64,000 nucleotides of DNA from Branchinecta lynchi (GCA_023053575.1 JAKZAP010000018.1:6014001-6078000); one strand, 5' to 3'; positions 30,371 to 41,022 are shown, numbered from the stretch's first letter. The notes: a model not told the origin generated them from the sequence alone. Made by a program: numbers and translations.

Positions 30371-31093
30371 ATGGTGTTGTTAAACATTGAAGGTAATGAA
30401 AGTATCATTGATATAACATTTAGTCAACCAATCGAATTGAATCGTAATTGGGATTATGAAATAGGTTTGAATCAGTGTACTTTGTGGTATTCATGGCATA
30501 ATATAAGTGATAAATTTGGAAATAATACATTTAAATACAGGAAAGATGAAGATAATAATGCAACAGAATGGATGAATGTTACTATTCCTAATGGGATGTA
30601 TAACGATGATTGTTTGAATTATTTTTTGTGTCAGTATTTTGATACCCCAAAAGATAAATGTCCTATTGTAATTTCATCCAATCCAGCATCTATGAGATTT
30701 GTCATACTATTACAAGAAAAATATGTGTTTAGATTTAATAGTGACTTGTGTCAGATTTTAGGATTTGAGAAGGATAGTGAGATATCTAAGAAAATCAATG
30801 AAGGTACAAAGCTTCCGAATATAACAAGAAGCGTTGATAAAATTCAAATTCACTGCTCTCTTGTAAACAGTTCTATCGTAAACAAAAGTAAATCAGATGT
30901 CATTTGGACATTTGTTCCGAATACAGAACCGGGTTGTCAAATTGTTGAGAATCCTAGACAATTAATCTACCTTCCTATTAATACAAAAGACTTTATTTAC
31001 TCCTTGAGAGTGACAATTACTGATCAGTTGGGAAGACCTATCGATTTGAATGGTGATAACGTTGGATACGTGCTGCATTTAAGAAAAGCTTAA
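30371..31093 (+). CDS. Minor capsid protein (penton-like single jelly roll)
   Basis: 240 residues. The C-terminal signature is LPINTKDFIYSLRVTITDQL followed by GRPIDLNGDNVGYVLHLRK, typical of Polinton penton-like proteins that occupy the five-fold vertices. The N-terminus (LLNIEGNESIIDITFSQPIE) provides the first strands, and the conserved YEIGLNQCTLWYSWHNI block follows. The start is in TTTCTAATAAATG, only 3 bp after the preceding stop codon. Length and position upstream of the major capsid gene are as expected; no damage is seen. Confidence 0.93.
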   Translation: MVLLNIEGNESIIDITFSQPIELNRNWDYEIGLNQCTLWYSWHNISDKFGNNTFKYRKDEDNNATEWMNVTIPNGMYNDDCLNYFLCQYFDTPKDKCPIVISSNPASMRFVILLQEKYVFRFNSDLCQILGFEKDSEISKKINEGTKLPNITRSVDKIQIHCSLVNSSIVNKSKSDVIWTFVPNTEPGCQIVENPRQLIYLPINTKDFIYSLRVTITDQLGRPIDLNGDNVGYVLHLRKA

Positions 31094-31125
31094 AGGATTA
31101 GTGAAATAAAATTATTTACCTATAA

Positions 31126-31482
31126 ATGTTGATTAATAATAAGCGATTACTTTATAAAAAGCAGTATGGAAGTGGAATCGGTAGTGTATTCAAAAACATT
31201 GTTAATTCCCAGTTATTTCAAACGTCAGCAAAACAAATAAAAGATGGGGCTATGTCAATGTATAATAATATTATTAAACCGAGATTTGAGTTGTTGAAAA
31301 ACAGAGCAATAGAATATGGGAAAGATCTGATCAATGTAAACAAGAAGGAACTCATTGATGTAATTGGAAACAAAAAATCGATGAAGGATCTTATCGGTAC
31401 AAATAAAAGGATTTTAAATCAAAGAAGTCAGGACTTGATCAAAACGTTAATGACTGGAAATGGATTAAAGATTCTGAAATAA
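31126..31482 (+). CDS. Small virion-protein candidate (VI-like) of the Polinton
   Basis: 118 residues, basic and helical. Near the N-terminus KKQYGSGIGSVFKNI contains Gly-Ser-Gly-x-Gly followed by an amphipathic helix. In adenovirus-like systems Gly-rich sites of this kind are cut by the maturation protease and precede a membrane-active helix (protein VI). The rest has heptad-like Leu/Ile spacing and Lys-rich patches. The start is in TTACCTATAAATG. Position between penton-like and major capsid genes supports a virion role, but the family is inferred, not proven. Confidence 0.7.
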   Translation: MLINNKRLLYKKQYGSGIGSVFKNIVNSQLFQTSAKQIKDGAMSMYNNIIKPRFELLKNRAIEYGKDLINVNKKELIDVIGNKKSMKDLIGTNKRILNQRSQDLIKTLMTGNGLKILK

Positions 31483-31512
31483 GTTTTATTTAATAATTTC
31501 TTTCTTATATAA

Positions 31513-32877
31513 ATGGCAGTAAATAAAGTTATCAGTCCGCAATGGAATATATTTGACGAACCGCTTGTGGATGATACAGTGGTAAAATACGAATTTAAAG
31601 AAATTCGAGAAACAGATGTGAATGTATCTAATAAATCAGAGTTTGAATTCGTAACAAAGAAATTAGATTCCTGGTTTTATCCAAGTGAAAGTTATCTTGA
31701 TGTCAGTGTAAGAATAGTAAACGAAGATGGGACTCCTATAGCTGCAACCGATGTTGCTACTTTGACGAACAATGGATTTAATTTATTCAGTACCGCTGAG
31801 TATGTAATAAACGATGAATCGGTTGAAAAAATTAATCATGTTGGTATTACAACTACCGTTACAAAGTTGATTGAATACTCTGATGATTATTCTAGAAGTG
31901 CAGCAAGAAATCATTTCTGGTATAAGGATTATAATCAAGGAAAAGAAATTAATCCTGTAGTTGCTTCTTTTACTGCAACTCCAGTAGTAGCAGGGGCTGC
32001 AGCAGGGGGTGGAACAGTCAGTTTGAGAAATAATAATAATTATAATAAAGGATTTGAAAAAAGATATAACAGAACAAAGAGCAGTAAATTAGTAAATATG
32101 TATTTACCATTATCAGAATTGTTTGGATTTCTGAAAGGAAACAAACGATTCTTCAGAGGTGCATCGCATAAATTATTTCTAAGAAGAAATGATGATAACA
32201 ACATGATTATAAGAAATGGAAATACTAATTTCAAAGTAGTAATCGAGTATTTATCCTGGAAGATCCCTATTGTAGCTCCTAGTATCGAAATGATGAGTGA
32301 ATTAGAAAAGGATCTTGCTAAGGATAAAAAGCATAATCTGATGTGGGAAGCATGTAATAGTTATAAAAGTGATGTTAGTCAGAATAAGGAGCACACCTGG
32401 AAAGTTGTGTCTGAGAGAAATAGTCCTACAAAAATCGTTGTGATGTTACAGAAAAATGAAAAGCATAACAATCAATTAATGAATAATATGGTGTTTGATC
32501 ATATGAATTTAACAGACATAGAACTTAGAATTAATGGGGATAAATATCCTGAAGAACCACTCAAATGCGACTTTAGCGATGAGAAATGTAAATACTCAAA
32601 TCTTTACAATAGGTTCATACATTTGGGCTATAAGCAATTAGCATTTGATACTGGTAGTGTTGTTAGTATAGAAGAATTTAAAGAAGTATATCCACTATTC
32701 TGTTTCGATGTTTCCAAACACGAATCAAGTATATATAATGGAACAACTGCTGATATTGAAATAAGTTTAACATTAAAACACGCTCAGCCTGTACCATATA
32801 ATATTTACTGTGTTATATATTATGAAAGAAAAGCTACATTAGGTATTATTAACAAAAATATGTATGTGAGTTTGTGA
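31513..32877 (+). CDS. Major capsid protein (double jelly roll)
   Basis: 454 residues, the usual size for Polinton hexon-like capsid proteins. Landmarks in order: a WNIFDEPLVDD N-terminal block, an alternating strand pattern with KLDSWFYPSESYLDV, a loop rich in Ala/Gly (residues about 155-175), KLVNMYLPLSELFGFLKG, FKVVIEYLSWKIP closing the first jelly roll, and a second set with NMVFDHMNLTDIELRINGD and EFKEVYPLFCFDVS. The C-terminus (NIYCVIYYERKATLGI) is the typical final strand. The start is in TTTCTTATATAAATG. The stop is three bases before the right terminal repeat, so this is the last unique gene of the element. Confidence 0.95.
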   Translation: MAVNKVISPQWNIFDEPLVDDTVVKYEFKEIRETDVNVSNKSEFEFVTKKLDSWFYPSESYLDVSVRIVNEDGTPIAATDVATLTNNGFNLFSTAEYVINDESVEKINHVGITTTVTKLIEYSDDYSRSAARNHFWYKDYNQGKEINPVVASFTATPVVAGAAAGGGTVSLRNNNNYNKGFEKRYNRTKSSKLVNMYLPLSELFGFLKGNKRFFRGASHKLFLRRNDDNNMIIRNGNTNFKVVIEYLSWKIPIVAPSIEMMSELEKDLAKDKKHNLMWEACNSYKSDVSQNKEHTWKVVSERNSPTKIVVMLQKNEKHNNQLMNNMVFDHMNLTDIELRINGDKYPEEPLKCDFSDEKCKYSNLYNRFIHLGYKQLAFDTGSVVSIEEFKEVYPLFCFDVSKHESSIYNGTTADIEISLTLKHAQPVPYNIYCVIYYERKATLGIINKNMYVSL

Positions 32878-32880
32878 GTC

Positions 32881-33468
32881 TGGATTTTTATTTAATAAAA
32901 TCATCCCCTAATAAATGGAGTCCACAAAGGAAGTCTTGAATACAATCAGAATGAATAAATACAATGAGACAATCAGGAAAGAAGAACTAGTTCTAGGATT
33001 GAAATATACTATCGTTAAAATGAGAATTGCTAAGACAAAATATGGTGATAAGTTGGTTGTAGTTATTAATCATAATGACAAACCCTGTGATTTGTTTATA
33101 ACACAGAAATATAATGCCATTGCTAACGAATTACTTTTAAAGAAAAATCTGGTTTTGCAACCGATTGTACGCGAAAACAAGAACAAAGAAACATATGTGG
33201 ATTTAGAACTGTTTACTCAGTAATATTTGAATAAAAAAAATGTAAAAATGTAAAAAAAAGAAGTAGTAGTATATTGTAGTATTTTATATGTAGTAAAGGG
33301 TAATATTCTCATTTCTTGTATCCTTTATTTTGGAATTAAGAAAATAAAAATGTTCTTAAAAAGGGGGATAATTTGGTAAAAAGGATGTTAAAGTTTAAGA
33401 AATTGATGTTAAAATGGGGTTTTGAAATTGGGGGGAGGGTGGAGTAGAACCCGGCTTTATATACTACT
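32881..33468. repeat. Polinton right terminal inverted repeat, 588 bp
   Basis: Complement of the left repeat. Its inner edge starts three bases after the stop codon of the major capsid gene, so the capsid gene ends exactly at the repeat boundary. Confidence 0.95.
32915..33223 (+). CDS. TIR-encoded small protein, right copy (OB-fold-like candidate)
   Basis: Identical in protein sequence to the minus-strand gene at 19262-19570, and embedded in the right terminal repeat, so the element always carries two copies. It lies 37 bp after the major capsid stop and shares the start box CCCCTAATAAATG. Having a gene in both repeats lets the element keep it through any terminal recombination and gives double dosage. 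Function is inferred as for the left copy. Confidence 0.75.
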   Translation: MESTKEVLNTIRMNKYNETIRKEELVLGLKYTIVKMRIAKTKYGDKLVVVINHNDKPCDLFITQKYNAIANELLLKKNLVLQPIVRENKNKETYVDLELFTQ

Positions 33469-33474
33469 GAGGTG
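33469..33474. repeat. Polinton target-site duplication, right (GAGGTG)
   Basis: Identical to 19011-19016, directly after the last base of the right terminal repeat. Confidence 0.95.
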
Positions 33475-34238
33475 GGTAACTAGCTTGTCCTATCCCAGCC
33501 CTTTCGGTTAAACTTTCAAGAGTGAATATGAGCTTCTCACGCGATGTACTGAAAAGCATAGCGGAAAGGGTTACAATCAATATATTATGTGATTAAGGAC
33601 AGCTGAAGCGAATAAGTTAGTTAGGCTCCATAGCCGCTTGAGATTAGTTGTATTTTGCATGTGTTTTGTTTTGTTTTGTAGATTGACCTTGGCTTGGAAA
33701 CAAATTTCTTATTCTGCAAATCGATGGAAAAGGGTAAAGTGATAGCGTGGTGACTGGGAGGCAAAATGTCGGAAATTACATCTACAGAAGTTTGAATAAT
33801 ATAGAAATTAGCTGACGTCTTTTCCATAGTACAGGAGAGGTATGCTTATGTGAACAGTTACTTTAATGCGAGCAGTGGAGTTTTGGGCTAAATGGTCGAA
33901 TGAAGATCCAACACCTTTTCAGATGTCTTCAGATGCCCTTAAATCCCTACTTCGGCTAACTGGTAGTTAGCTTAAGACACAGCAAGTGCATGAAAATGGC
34001 AAAGTCCAATGCCAACAAACGTTCACATAAGAATACCACTACTGTATTCGGAAAAGTTTGGTGACTGGGAAGACCCAGATACTGGTAATCTGGAAGGAGC
34101 CCGAACTTCGACGAAGACGGATTTTCGGAAGCCGAAATAAAACCGCTGAATCCTGGTTTTAAGTTCTCAACGGTGTTTATTTCCACCTAACGGAATTCCT
34201 AAACGCTTGACTTGGAAAATTTACGTTTCGCCATAACC
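33475..34238. other. No recognisable feature
   Basis: Spacer between the Polinton and the hAT-like element. No frame or repeat was recognised. Confidence 0.4.
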
Positions 34239-34246
34239 GTTGTTAT
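34239..34246. repeat. hAT-like target duplication, left (GTTGTTAT)
   Basis: Directly precedes the left terminal repeat and is repeated at 40500-40507. Confidence 0.9.
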
Positions 34247-34879
34247 TAGGGGTCGGCACCGTTTCTGTTTTTGGCTAAAACAGAAACGGTAAGAAACGGC
34301 AAATAAAAAACGGAACAGAAACAGAAACGGTGAAAAAAAAACGGAAAACTGTTTCTGTTTTTCCGTTTTTTCCCGGAAAAACAGAAACGGACCGTTTAAA
34401 AAAAAAGGCCGTTCTAACAGGTATTTCTGTTTTTTTTCCTACTTCTTTAGGTTTACAAGATAACAGTAAGGTGACCAACTGGAACGTTAAGGCGGCTGTT
34501 GGAAAGTGAATAGTGTGAGGAGGGGACTCATGAAGGGTCTGACAGGAGAATTTTGTGAGAGAAGGTCGAGTATAATTGTGTAAGGTGAAAAAAAAGGACC
34601 GCACCTGTCTAGTAAACTAAGCCCTTTTTTATACCCATGGTCAAATGCTGGGGTATGCTGGCAGGGGTGAGTAAGGACCTCATACGTATGTGTACGCCTT
34701 ATTCCCCAGAAGAGTACCAGTTCCCTTTAAAATCAACAAATTTCAAGGTAAAAATTAAATACCAATGTTTTAATTCCCAAAGTACTGTATACCGATACCC
34801 CTATGCGGAAGAAGGGCTACAGCTACCTGTGAGAACCATGGTCACCCCTGTCAGCATGTCCCAGCGTTTGAGCATTGGC

Positions 34880-35960
34880 GTTTGAGCAAGTGCCATTTAC
34901 CGATGACTTTTCGGTCGGTCCACTGTTCTCGAGTTAGGGTAGCCTACTTCCAGATGTGCTAGGATGATGAAACTTGGCAGGCATATCAGGGATATGACCA
35001 AACTAGCTTGGAAATAGTCACTACGACGATCCGACCACTGTGGGGGGAATAGAGTGAGGGGGGATCCGAAAAATTGACGTATGTATATGTATAAGTTCGG
35101 AACGGGTGATCGGATATGTATGAAGCTTGATATTTCGAACGACCTTGTGTCCCAGACGTTCCATTTCAAGTCCGGTTCGGATCCGATGAATGTGGGGGGG
35201 GGGACCGGAAATCTTCTGACACGCTTAAAGTTGAGCGATCAGGATTAAAGTTGGTGGGAAGAACAACCACAAGCCCTTGGTCCATCATAGACAGAACTGG
35301 ATCAAATTTTGGCACTGTGGGGGAAATTGGAGGGGGTTTCGGAATTCCGGTGATCCGGAGTTAAGGTATACTCCCAGGGGGGGGGGGGGCTAGGACTATG
35401 AAACTTGGCAGGCATATCAGAGAAATTAAAATTAACAAATTAGCTTGAAAATAGTCAGTTCCCCGGTCCGACCATCGTGGGGGAGCGGAGGGAGGATGAA
35501 TCCGGAATCTTGAGGTATTTATAACTTTCGAACGGATGATCGGATCTTAGTGAATCTTGATATTTGATAGACCTCGTTTCTCGGATGTCCCATTTCAAGT
35601 ACGGACCGGATCCGATGAATGTGGGGGGGGGGAGGTGGAGGGGAGTCCCACTGGAAATCTTGTGTCACGCTTAGAGTGGACTTGGACTGATCGGGAAGAA
35701 ACTTGGTGCGAAGAACAAGCACACGAACTAGGTACACCCGTGACAGAACGGACCGGATTCGTGCACTGTGGGGTCCGAAATTCCGGTGATCGCGAGTTAA
35801 GGTACTTCCAGATGTGCTAGAACGGTGAAACTTGGCTGGAACATTCGAGACTCGACAAGATTGGCTCACAAATTGTCACTTTCCAGTCTGACCATCCCTT
35901 AAAGAACAGAAATGAACTGCCAGCTCCCTTGAAGTGTGCACCTTAACCGCAAAGTGAAAA
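34880..35960 (-). mobile_element. Helentron-like minisatellite element, copy C (minus)
   Basis: In reverse orientation it shows the same modules as the other copies: CGAGTTAGGGTA..TTCCAGATGTGC, AAACTTGGCAGGCATATCAG and GATCCGACCA. It begins near GAGCAAGTGCCATTTACCG, the remains of the terminal hairpin, and ends near TTAAAGAACAG..CCTTAACCGCAAAGTG, the complement of the left parts of copies B and E. It is nested in the hAT-like element. Confidence 0.5.
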
Positions 35961-36004
35961 ATTACTTTTGACCAAACTATACATTTGCGCCACATTTTGG
36001 TACC

Positions 36005-36175
36005 TTGTTGTTACCCAAGGGGGGGGGGTAGGGGGTTGACCCCCCCTCCCGAAACATACAAAAATCATTTTTGTACGCTTTTCCCACTGATCTGTGTGTT
36101 TTTTGTACTTTTTTGTCCGACCAGCAGGCAATAAACCCCCCCCCGAAATAAATCCCTGGATACGGGCCTGTTGGT
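36005..36175 (-). repeat. Dispersed repeat with a TGGATACGG end, copy 2
   Basis: The complement matches 1790-1915, including TTTGTACTTTTTTGT, GCTTTTCCCACTGAT, a C/G run and CCCTGGATACGGGCCTG at the right end. Nested inside the hAT-like element. Confidence 0.5.
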
Positions 36176-36259
36176 ACCACAAGGGTACCAACAAGAAATA
36201 GCCAGATTAACGTTTCCAGCAATTCACTGGCTCAGAATGGTTATCAAAGGCCGATAATT

Positions 36260-39200
36260 GTGTTGCGAGAGCAACACTTTGGTTTTGTCCTCGTTTTTTT
36301 TTTTTTTTTTTTTTTTTCCTATGACTCCGATTTCATTTTATTCCTGGTAACTGAGAAGGGTCTAACCTGTGCGGTTTTTACGGAAAGTGTGGACCTTAGG
36401 CCGGATTGATGAATATGACATTACATTCTGGAAAGCTTCGTAGAACTCTTGCCTGGGGCCAATAAGGATGGTTTTTGCTTGTCATCGAGCCAGAGCCTAC
36501 GGTTTGCGAAGTGAAGTGGAGTTGTATAGCCTATGTCAGAGAGGACTATCTGAAGTTGTGTAGCGAACCTTTCGTTTCATCAAAAGATGTTTCTGCTTTC
36601 GAGTGGAAAGCTCCGTTCTAGCACGCAAGCAGGCAGGCACCAGTTTCAAATTGAAGATGGACTAAAATCTATAAGTGTTAAATATATGCGGCAGTTACCC
36701 GGCCCCACAGCCAACATATCTTCTTTGAGTGATAAATAGAAAAATCTACAGAGACAAAAAAGTGGCTTTTTCCCACGGGTCCGAAAGTGCTGCCATCTAT
36801 TGTTTCTGTCCATGTCTGCGACGATTTCAGCTGAGTTTATAATTTTTTTTTTTTTGCACTTTGGTTTGTGGTAGAGTAACGGTATCAGATGTGCCTCTTA
36901 AACTTTAAAAGTTCTCTCATTGCTAAAGAAACTAGAGCTTATCCTTTGCTCCTTTCTAAGTCGTGACGTTAGAAAGTTGGCCTACGGCAAAAAAGTCAAC
37001 TTTTGAACTAAGACAGGTAGAATTTTTTTTTCGACGGCAATCGATAGCCATTGATGAGCCGATCAAAGTATATGCCATCCATTTTTTGGTACAAAAATTC
37101 CTTCATGAGATACACCAGTTTGAAAATTTCAAAGGGGTTGACAACTTCATAGTAAGGTACATTGAAACCAAAAATAGGCGATACCAGTTATGATACATAT
37201 AGGGGACTTTTAAGCAACAGTCGACTGTTAGCCCATAATCATCTTCGGTAATGAGGGGTTTGCAGCTTTTGCTTGTTGGTATACCTGTTATTTGTTTCCG
37301 GTGTATTCGACGGTAAGAACAATTTGGTTCCCAATGGTAAGATATGCAAGGGACTTGTAAGTAATAATCGGCTGTTATGCTACAATCATCTTCTGCGATG
37401 ATGGGTTTGCAGCTTTTGCTACCTGGTGTACCCATTATTTGTTTCCGGTTAACTTAATGTATATCACGGGACAGGGACTTGTAAGTAGGAATCGGTTCAC
37501 GAGGGGCTAGGAATTTTTGTAAATGGGTGCACATTGTATTCGATTTCTATAAATCTGACGGTAAGAAAGTTTGTGTCGATGGTCTATCAATGTAACCGAG
37601 GATTAACTGTTTACACAACGGATACAAACGAAAATGTAAAGCAATGAGGTAGTTTCATAATAATTAATAGTGTCATCTATAGTATTTTAATCCTGAAAAG
37701 TTACGGATAGCTTTCTATTACCAACTAGATTATATAAGATATTGTTCCAAGTTTTCATCCGTCACGATGTCTACGATTGAAAAGGATAAAGTACAACTGA
37801 CTGCAAAGGTAATTTAGTCCCTTCTTCCTATATTATTTTGTTGTTGTTTTTACAACGCTGAAGAATACCTTTTGATCATATGATTAATTTTTTTAGAACA
37901 TTCCGTTTAAAAAGCTTATGCTATAATCATCTTCAGCGATGAGGGGCTTGCAACTTTTGATAGCTGGTATATCCATTATTTGTTTCCGGTGAATTTGATG
38001 TCAATCACGGGAGACGGACTTGTAAGTAAGAATCGGTTCACGAGAGGCTAGAAATTTTTGAAAATTGGTGCACATTGTATTCGATTTCTGTAAATATGAC
38101 AGTAAGAAAGTTTGTATCGATGGTCTATCGCTATAACCTAGGATTAACTGTTTACGCAACGGGTACAAACGATACGGTAATGTAAAACAATAAGGTAATT
38201 TTGTAATAATTAATAGTGTCATCTATGGTATTTTAATCCTGAAAAGTTACGGATAGCTTTATAATATCAACTAGATTATATAAGATATTGTTCCAAGTTT
38301 TCATCCGTCACGATATCTACGATTGAAAAGGATAAAGTTCAACTTCGACGGCAATCGATAGCCGCTGATGAGCTGATCAAAGTATATGACATCCATTTTT
38401 TGGTAAAAAAAAATTCCTTTATGAGATACACCAGTTTGAAAGTTTCAAGGGGTTGACAACTTCAGTAGTAAGGTACACACTGAAACCAAAAATAGGCGAT
38501 ACCGGTTGTGAGACATTTAGGGGATTTGTACGCGACAGGCAACTGTTAGCTCATAATCATCTTCGGCAATGAGGGGTTTGCAGCTTCGCTAGTTGGCATA
38601 CCTGTCATTTGATGAACAATTTGGTTCCCAAATGTAAAACATGCAAGGGACTTGTAAGTAATAATCGGCTGTTATGCTACACAAATCTTCAGCGATGAGG
38701 GGTTTGCAACTTTTGCTAGTCGGTATACCCATTATTTTTATCCGGTGAACTTGACGTCTATCACGGGAAAGGGACTTGTCAGTAGAATCGGTGCACGAGG
38801 GGCTAGAAATTAGTGCAAATTGTTGCACATTGTATTCGATTTTTATAAATCTGACGGTAAGAAAGTTTGTATCGTTGGTCTATCGCTGTAACCTAGGATT
38901 TACTGTTAACGCAACGGGTACAAACGATACTGTAATGTAAAACAAGGTAGTTTCGTAATAACTAATAGTGTCATCTATGGTATTTTAATCCTAAAAAGTT
39001 ACGGATAGCTTTATAATACCAACTAGATTATATAGGATATTATTCCAAGTTTTCATCCGTCACGATGTCTACGATTGAAAAGGATAACGTTCAACTGACT
39101 GCAAAGTCAATTTAGTCCCTTTTTCCGATATGCTTTTGTTGTGGTTAGGGCAATCGATAGCCCTTGAAGAGCTGATCAAAATATATGCCATCAATTTTTC

Positions 39201-40013
39201 TGAACAAAAATCCTTCATGAGATAAGCCAGTTTGAAAGTTTCAAGGGGTTGACAACTTCAGGAGTAAGGTACACACTGAAACCAAAAATAGGCGATACCA
39301 GTTGTGAGACATGTAAGGGACTTGTAAGCAACATTCGACTGTAAGCAACAGTCGACTGTTAGCTCATAATCATCTTCGGCAACGAGGAGTTTGCAGCTTT
39401 TGCTAGTTGGTATACCTGTTATTTGTCTCAGGTGTATTCGATGGTAAGAAAAATTTTGTTCCCAATTGTAAGACATGCATGGGACTTGTAAGTAATAATC
39501 GGCTTTTATGCTATAATCATCTTCAGCGATGAGGGGTTTGCAACTTTTGATAGCTGGTGCATCCATTATTTGTTTCCGGTGAATTTGATGTCAATCACGG
39601 GAGACGGACTTGTAAGTAAGATCGGTTCACGAGGGGCTAGAAATTTTTGAAAATTGGTGCACATTGTATTCGATTTCTGTAAATATGACAGTAAGAAAGT
39701 TTGTATCGATGGTCTATCGCTATAACCTAGGATTAACTGTTTACGCAACGGGTACAAACGATACGGTAATGTAAAACAATAAGGTAGTTTTGTAATAATT
39801 AATAGTGTCATCTATGGTATTTTAATCCTGAAACGTTACAAATAGCCTTCTTCCGATATTGTTTTGTTGTTGGTTTTACAACGCTAAAGAACAGCTTTTG
39901 ATTATGTGACTATTCTTTTTAGAACATACCGTTTTAAAAGCTTCGATAAGTTGACAATTTCAGCATTTAACCGACAGCGAAGAAACAAAACCAAAGTGTT
40001 GCTCTCGCAACAC
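36260..40013. mobile_element. Nested element with 29-bp inverted ends (GTGTTGCGAGAGCAACAC)
   Basis: Positions 36260-36288 and 39985-40013 are exact inverted repeats. The outermost part, GTGTTGCGAGAGCAACAC, is itself a hairpin. A T-run of 24 follows the left end. The interior is non-coding and consists largely of three long direct repeat units. No target duplication could be matched, so the class is unknown. It lies within the hAT-like element. Confidence 0.55.
37020..39960 (+). repeat. Three long direct repeats (roughly 0.8-1.3 kb) with inner 130-bp subrepeats
   Basis: Units begin near 37030, 38345 and 39140. Each has CGATAGCC..TTGA..GATCAAAGTATATG, CCTTCATGAGATACACCAGT, GGGTTGACAACTTCA, a CATAATCATCTTCGGCAATG module, TTCGATTTCTGTAAAT and TAGTGTCATCTATGG. 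Inner subrepeats carrying AGGGACTTGTAAGTAATAAT and GAGGGGTTTGCAGCTTTTGC occur up to three times per unit. Units 1 and 2 differ by loss of subrepeats. Confidence 0.75.
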
Positions 40014-40499
40014 TTTAGCCGGCGAAGCCGGACAAAGGTTGCCGCAACACTTCACGTTGCCCGGGCAACGTAGGTCTAGTTTAGTCTGTAAGTCGAAAGT
40101 CCTATACCTCCTAGTGTTAATTTTGTTGTTATGCTTCCTCTAATAATGGTTGTAAAAATATCGGTTTCGTCGGGTAGGGCGCAATCTCTCTATCCTGACT
40201 CACAAATCATTTCTGGAAAAGCGGAAAATATCGGTAGATGGCATAATCCGCCGGGAGAATAAAAACCGCTAGATTACGCCGGGACGCCACGCGTATATGT
40301 CGTAAAAAAAAACGGAAATTTGGAAAAAAAAGGTAAAATAAAAACAGAAACGGCTAAAACGGTCATATAAAAAACGAAACAGAAACAGAAACGGCATTAA
40401 AAAAACGGCTACCTGTTTTCTGTTTTTCTGTTATTAAAAAAAAAAACAGAACAGAAAACGGTAGTAAAAAAACAGAAACAGAAACGGTGCCGACCCCTA

Positions 40500-40507
40500 G
40501 TTGTTAT
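40500..40507. repeat. hAT-like target duplication, right (GTTGTTAT)
   Basis: Directly follows the right terminal repeat. Confidence 0.9.
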
Positions 40508-40910
40508 CCTTTTAGTATTTAATTCAAACAGCAGATGAAACGAAAAGTCATAAAATTGCTTCTTGGTCCCTCTAAACTTTTCAGTTTAAAACTGCCCACG
40601 GCAATGTAGTAAAAGAGGTTTAGCTGCTATTTGTGATAACGATATCAAGCGTATTATTGCTCTTTCCACCCTCAGTCAACTAAGTGTACTAATGATTTCA
40701 ATTCGTATAGGATTCCCTCTTTTATCACACGGCAATGCAGCGTCCTCCTCGGATACTAGTTTTGCAGTTTTTACCTTCAAATTTTGATCTTAAACTTGAG
40801 GCTGGCTCGATATCAGGTTACCTTTTCACATTAATTTCTCCGCGGCAAAAAGCTAGGAACAATAATAATTGTGGCTGAGAACAATGTAGAATAATCGACG
40901 AATAACCATA
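40508..40910. other. No recognisable feature
   Basis: Right flank of the hAT-like element. No gene or repeat was recognised. Confidence 0.4.
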
Positions 40911-41022
40911 CAAAATAACCAATACACCGATACAGAATAACCTAATACAAAATAACCAATACACCAATACAGAATAACCTAATACAAAATAACCAATACA
41001 CCAATACAGAATAACCAATACG
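40911..41022 (+). repeat. Minisatellite, three units of about 36 bp
   Basis: The unit AAAATAACCAATACACCAATAC plus AGAATAACCTAATAC is repeated three times with one or two changes. Confidence 0.85.

Larger units (their letters stand above)
19017..33468 (+). mobile_element. Complete Polinton/Maverick element, 14,452 bp
   Basis: The element starts and ends with the same inverted sequence beginning AGTAGTATATAAAGCC. It is flanked on both sides by GAGGTG (19011-19016 and 33469-33474), the 6-bp target duplication made by Polinton integrases; Polinton ends begin with AG. Terminal repeats run 588 bp each and showed no difference in my comparison, including an identical 102-codon gene in each, so the insertion is young. 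All six hallmark genes are present: PolB, packaging ATPase, cysteine protease, integrase, major capsid and penton-like minor capsid. Every gene from PolB rightward is on the plus strand. The element is markedly AT-rich compared with its surroundings. Confidence 0.97.
34247..40499. mobile_element. hAT-like element, 6,253 bp, no transposase found
   Basis: The ends are perfect inverted repeats TAGGGGTCGGCACCGTTTCTG at 34247-34267 and complement at 40479-40499, flanked by the 8-bp direct repeat GTTGTTAT (34239-34246 and 40500-40507). An 8-bp duplication and (C/T)AGGGGTCGGCA ends are the hAT signature. Subterminal zones at both ends carry many ACAGAAACGG motifs in both orientations, as expected for transposase-binding repeats. 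No frame inside resembles a hAT transposase; instead there are nested repeats. It is therefore a non-autonomous element enlarged by insertions. Confidence 0.88.

Noticed and set aside
36963..39811. Repeated frames with ITGIPTSKSCKPLI-like sequence on the minus strand
   Set aside because: Frames come from the 130-bp subrepeats and are interrupted differently in each unit.
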